Assembly: GCF_946479715.1 (NCBI RefSeq)
Contig: NZ_CAMLHF010000115.1
Coordinates: 1-16,960 of the forward strand
DNA length: 16,960 bases
From: an uncultured Pedobacter sp.
Lineage (GTDB): Bacteria; Bacteroidota; Bacteroidia; Sphingobacteriales; Sphingobacteriaceae
Direction of reading: 5' to 3'
Shown: positions 14,427 to 16,960 of the stretch, piece after piece
Layout: each line of letters starts with the position of its first letter
How positions within the stretch are numbered: the stretch's first letter is position 1
Position numbers and translations under genes: made by a program
Notes under the pieces: generated by a model
What the model was told of the DNA's origin: nothing
The model's database searches: none
The model's input: the letters and a program-made list of their open reading frames with translations, nothing else

Positions 14427-16892
14427 ATGATTCATTTTGCGCGTGTATTTTTTGCAATTGCTTTTTTTATATTCTATTCAAGTTGCATTCAAAGCATACA
14501 TGCGCAGGGCAGTATCTATCCACCGATTTCTGCAAAAAAGAAACTGACTGAAAATCCGTTCTCACCTGACCCCCTTATTAATTATAGTTGGGCTGATCCT
14601 AAAGCATCAGATGGTCTGGAAAGTTATAGCTTGCAACCAGTTAGCTGGAAAACTTCAAGTCCGGATAGTTTTAACACAAAAGAATTTAAGAAGACCGGCG
14701 TAATTGCTGTAAATGGAAAAGGTTCAATTCGTTTTGATTTTGGACAAACAAATGCTGGCTGGCTTGAATTTGAATCTGACGATTTAATCGATAGCATAAC
14801 CATGAGCATCAGCGAGTATAATGAGCCAGCAATTGTAAATAGCGGCGCATTACAACCACTTAAAACTATGGCTCCTGTTAAACATGGCCAAACTTACAGG
14901 TTAGAATTAAACCCGGAGCTTTATGAAGGAGTAAGGTTTGGTTGGATAAACGTACTCTCGCATCAACAACCCTGGCATATAAAGAACCTTCGTTTGGTTT
15001 GTCAGGTTAAGCCTGTAAATTATCAAGGTAGCTTTTCCTGTAGCGATTCGGAACTGACCAGAATATGGTATACCGGTGCCTATACAGTTAAGTTAAATCT
15101 TCAAAAAGACTATTTTGGGGCAATATTAATGGAACGAAGCGACCGTCATTCGTGGACCGGCGATGCTTATCCATCACAGGCAGCTTCAATGGTTGCCTTT
15201 GGTAACTATGATTTTGTGAAAGCCAATACCATCAATACAGCAGATCTGAATAATGGTATTCTAAGTTATTCTCTCTATTGGGTTTTAAGTCTTATTGATT
15301 ATGTAAATTATACCGGAGATGTTGAATTTGCCAAAAGATATATTGATAACGCTTGTGAAAAACTAGATCTCGCATATCAGCATTTTGGTAAGTCGCCTAA
15401 ATTGGGTTTTTACGGTTGGGACGAACGTCTTGGAGCAGGTTTTGAAAATCCGAATATCGATGAATCTCAGCGTGCTTATTCAATGCTTACCATACGTTCA
15501 TGGGCTGAATTTGGTCGCTTAATGAAACAGATTGGAAGAGCTGATCTGGCACAGAAGTATACCAGCTATGCCCACGAAAAAATCGCTGAAGAAAGAAAGA
15601 AAAAGAATTGGCAAAATGATTTTGGACTACATGCCTCAGCAGACGCGATTAATACTGGTCTTACAACACCCAAGGAAGATGCACTGTTTTATCAGCGTAA
15701 CTATACTGATCGGATAAACCGCTTGTCTTATTCTCCATTTAATGAATACTTCATTATAGGGGCAATGGCCAAAATGCAAAAGTATGAAGAAGCGATAAGC
15801 GCAGTTAAAGATTGCTGGGGCGGACAAATCAAATATGGAGGAACAACATTTTTTGAAGTGTACCGACCAAGTTGGAATGCAATACTCGATAAAAATGATG
15901 CTCCGCCGAATAACCAGTGCGGATATACCAGCTTAACACATCCATGGAGTGCCGGAGTGGTTAAATGGCTATCAGAAGAGGTGTTGGGCATCAAGCCACT
16001 CGAACCGGGCTTCAAAGTCTTTGAAATCGTACCTCACTTAGGAGATGCCATGTCTTATGTTAATGGAAGTACACCGACATTAAATGGATTGATCTCTGCC
16101 AGCTTTAATGTGAAATCAGGGATAACTACACTCGAAATACCTAAGGGTACCTTAGCAAAAAGGGTTGCGATTCCGTTAGGTGATAATACTGTAAAGTCAC
16201 TTTTTTTAAATGGAAAACCAATTTTAAGCGGAGAAGGATTTCAAATTAAAGATGGCTACATAAATGTAAATAACCTAGCGCCAGGAGAATACGAATATAA
16301 GGTAGTTTATAAAACATTCAATAAAGCTGCACAAGTAAAAAGTATGCCCTGGAATTACCCTATTAATATCTTCCTGCAGGATAGTATAACTTCTGGAAAT
16401 TGGAAGGGTAGTTATGGTAAAGAAGGATTTGTTTTGTTTAATTACCTTGAAAACAGTAAACATTTACAGAAATTACCTGCATACATATCATCAGTAAAGT
16501 TAAGAAACGAGGCAAATGTTCATTTGGATTTGCCAGCTGACAATAGGGTGCTCAAAGACACCTTAGGTACTAACCGTAACTTTGGTGCCGTTGTAACCAA
16601 AGATCCAACTCCCACTTTGCAGACCATAACAATGGATGTTCAGGTTACGGGAACTCAGAACCATCAAATCGCATTGTATTTTTTAGATTGGGATAACAAA
16701 GAAAGGCGATCTGCTGTAGAAATATTTGACGCCAAAACACTCAAACTCATCTCACCTGTTCAGTTAATCAAGGATTATCAAAATGGAAAATATCTGATCT
16801 TTAATTATACCGGAAGCATACGAATTCGGATCAACCATGTACGTGGGGAGAACGCTGCAGTAAGTGGTATATTTTTCGACAGACATCAATAA
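14427..16892 (+). CDS. GH78-like alpha-L-rhamnosidase with extra C-terminal domain, secreted
   Basis: An 821-residue protein. The signal peptide covers about 1-26 (IHAQG); a Cys at 20 could alternatively be lipidated. A beta-sandwich follows (about 40-195, GSIRFDFGQTNAGWLEFE), then the (alpha/alpha)6 rhamnosidase domain (about 200-545) with MERSDRHSWTGDAYPSQ (E236, D239, D246) and TTFFEVYRPSW (E477, the expected catalytic base). The family signature SLTHPWSAGVVKWLSEEVLGI leads into a C-terminal beta-sandwich. Residues about 641-821 form an added domain (GNWKGSYGKEGFVLFNY, LDWDNKERRSAVEI, AVSGIFFD) that looks like a carbohydrate-binding accessory module. AAGGAG at 14412-14417 is a possible ribosome site. 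It should release L-rhamnose from rhamnogalacturonan or glycosides, fitting the GH28/GH105 genes. The exact family is not certain. Confidence 0.82.
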   Translation: MIHFARVFFAIAFFIFYSSCIQSIHAQGSIYPPISAKKKLTENPFSPDPLINYSWADPKASDGLESYSLQPVSWKTSSPDSFNTKEFKKTGVIAVNGKGSIRFDFGQTNAGWLEFESDDLIDSITMSISEYNEPAIVNSGALQPLKTMAPVKHGQTYRLELNPELYEGVRFGWINVLSHQQPWHIKNLRLVCQVKPVNYQGSFSCSDSELTRIWYTGAYTVKLNLQKDYFGAILMERSDRHSWTGDAYPSQAASMVAFGNYDFVKANTINTADLNNGILSYSLYWVLSLIDYVNYTGDVEFAKRYIDNACEKLDLAYQHFGKSPKLGFYGWDERLGAGFENPNIDESQRAYSMLTIRSWAEFGRLMKQIGRADLAQKYTSYAHEKIAEERKKKNWQNDFGLHASADAINTGLTTPKEDALFYQRNYTDRINRLSYSPFNEYFIIGAMAKMQKYEEAISAVKDCWGGQIKYGGTTFFEVYRPSWNAILDKNDAPPNNQCGYTSLTHPWSAGVVKWLSEEVLGIKPLEPGFKVFEIVPHLGDAMSYVNGSTPTLNGLISASFNVKSGITTLEIPKGTLAKRVAIPLGDNTVKSLFLNGKPILSGEGFQIKDGYINVNNLAPGEYEYKVVYKTFNKAAQVKSMPWNYPINIFLQDSITSGNWKGSYGKEGFVLFNYLENSKHLQKLPAYISSVKLRNEANVHLDLPADNRVLKDTLGTNRNFGAVVTKDPTPTLQTITMDVQVTGTQNHQIALYFLDWDNKERRSAVEIFDAKTLKLISPVQLIKDYQNGKYLIFNYTGSIRIRINHVRGENAAVSGIFFDRHQ

Positions 16893-16905
16893 GCATCCAA
16901 AACAA

Positions 16906-16960
16906 ATGAAAACACAAATTTTGTGCACACTCTGGGGGCTTGAACATCTTCCTCTTGAAG
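16906..16960 (+). CDS. Start of a gene cut by the contig end (possible sugar isomerase/epimerase TIM barrel)
   Basis: ATG at 16906, 13 bp after the rhamnosidase stop, opens a frame that stays open for 18 codons to the end of the window (MKTQILCTLWGLE...). The position and open frame suggest a co-transcribed gene. The KTQILCTLWG start resembles the first strand of xylose-isomerase-like TIM-barrel sugar isomerases/epimerases, which often sit in carbohydrate loci. Eighteen residues are too few for a firm call. Confidence 0.4.
   Translation, partial: MKTQILCTLWGLEHLPLE

Overview
The window looks like one assembled contig (or contig end) from a Bacteroidota bacterium, most likely Sphingobacteriaceae (Pedobacter/Mucilaginibacter-like). 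The reasons are a SusD-type glycan-uptake lipoprotein with pectin-degrading enzymes, AT-rich intergenic DNA, very few Shine-Dalgarno sequences, and promoters of the Bacteroidota TTG-N19-TAnnTTTG type. Bases 1-48 are not biological: they read as an Illumina TruSeq index adapter, so the first gene is cut at the contig edge and its true sequence begins at 49.

Left part (49-5392, all +): the 3' end of a polysaccharide utilisation locus. It holds a 5'-truncated SusD-like protein, a GH28 polygalacturonase-like enzyme, a GH105 unsaturated glucuronyl/galacturonyl hydrolase, then a PQQ-type (sorbosone-like) sugar dehydrogenase and a small cytochrome c. A perfect bidirectional terminator closes this unit and the convergent DUF4142 lipoprotein gene. 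Together these suggest pectin/rhamnogalacturonan breakdown coupled to periplasmic sugar oxidation.

Middle part (5422-8595): a DUF4142 lipoprotein, a 42-residue lysine-rich small protein (both on -), a perfect 20-bp inverted repeat, and a compact TetR - HMA-like small protein - MFS exporter operon with an operator-like palindrome beside the TetR promoter.

Middle-right part (8584-14307): an exported S-adenosyl-L-methionine hydroxide adenosyltransferase (DUF62), a divergent outer-membrane beta-barrel protein, a CPYC thioredoxin-reductase-like flavoprotein, and a full MetNIQ methionine ABC importer with a strongly structured leader/dyad. DUF62 enzymes split SAM into adenosine and methionine. A signal peptide on this one, next to a barrel and a methionine importer, suggests a periplasmic SAM/methionine salvage module; this is inference and the most interesting hypothesis here.

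Right end (14427-16960): a secreted GH78-like alpha-L-rhamnosidase with an extra C-terminal domain, then the first 18 codons of a gene cut by the contig end. GH78 with GH28 and GH105 fits a rhamnogalacturonan-degrading lifestyle. No rRNA, tRNA, CRISPR array, transposase or IS element was seen.
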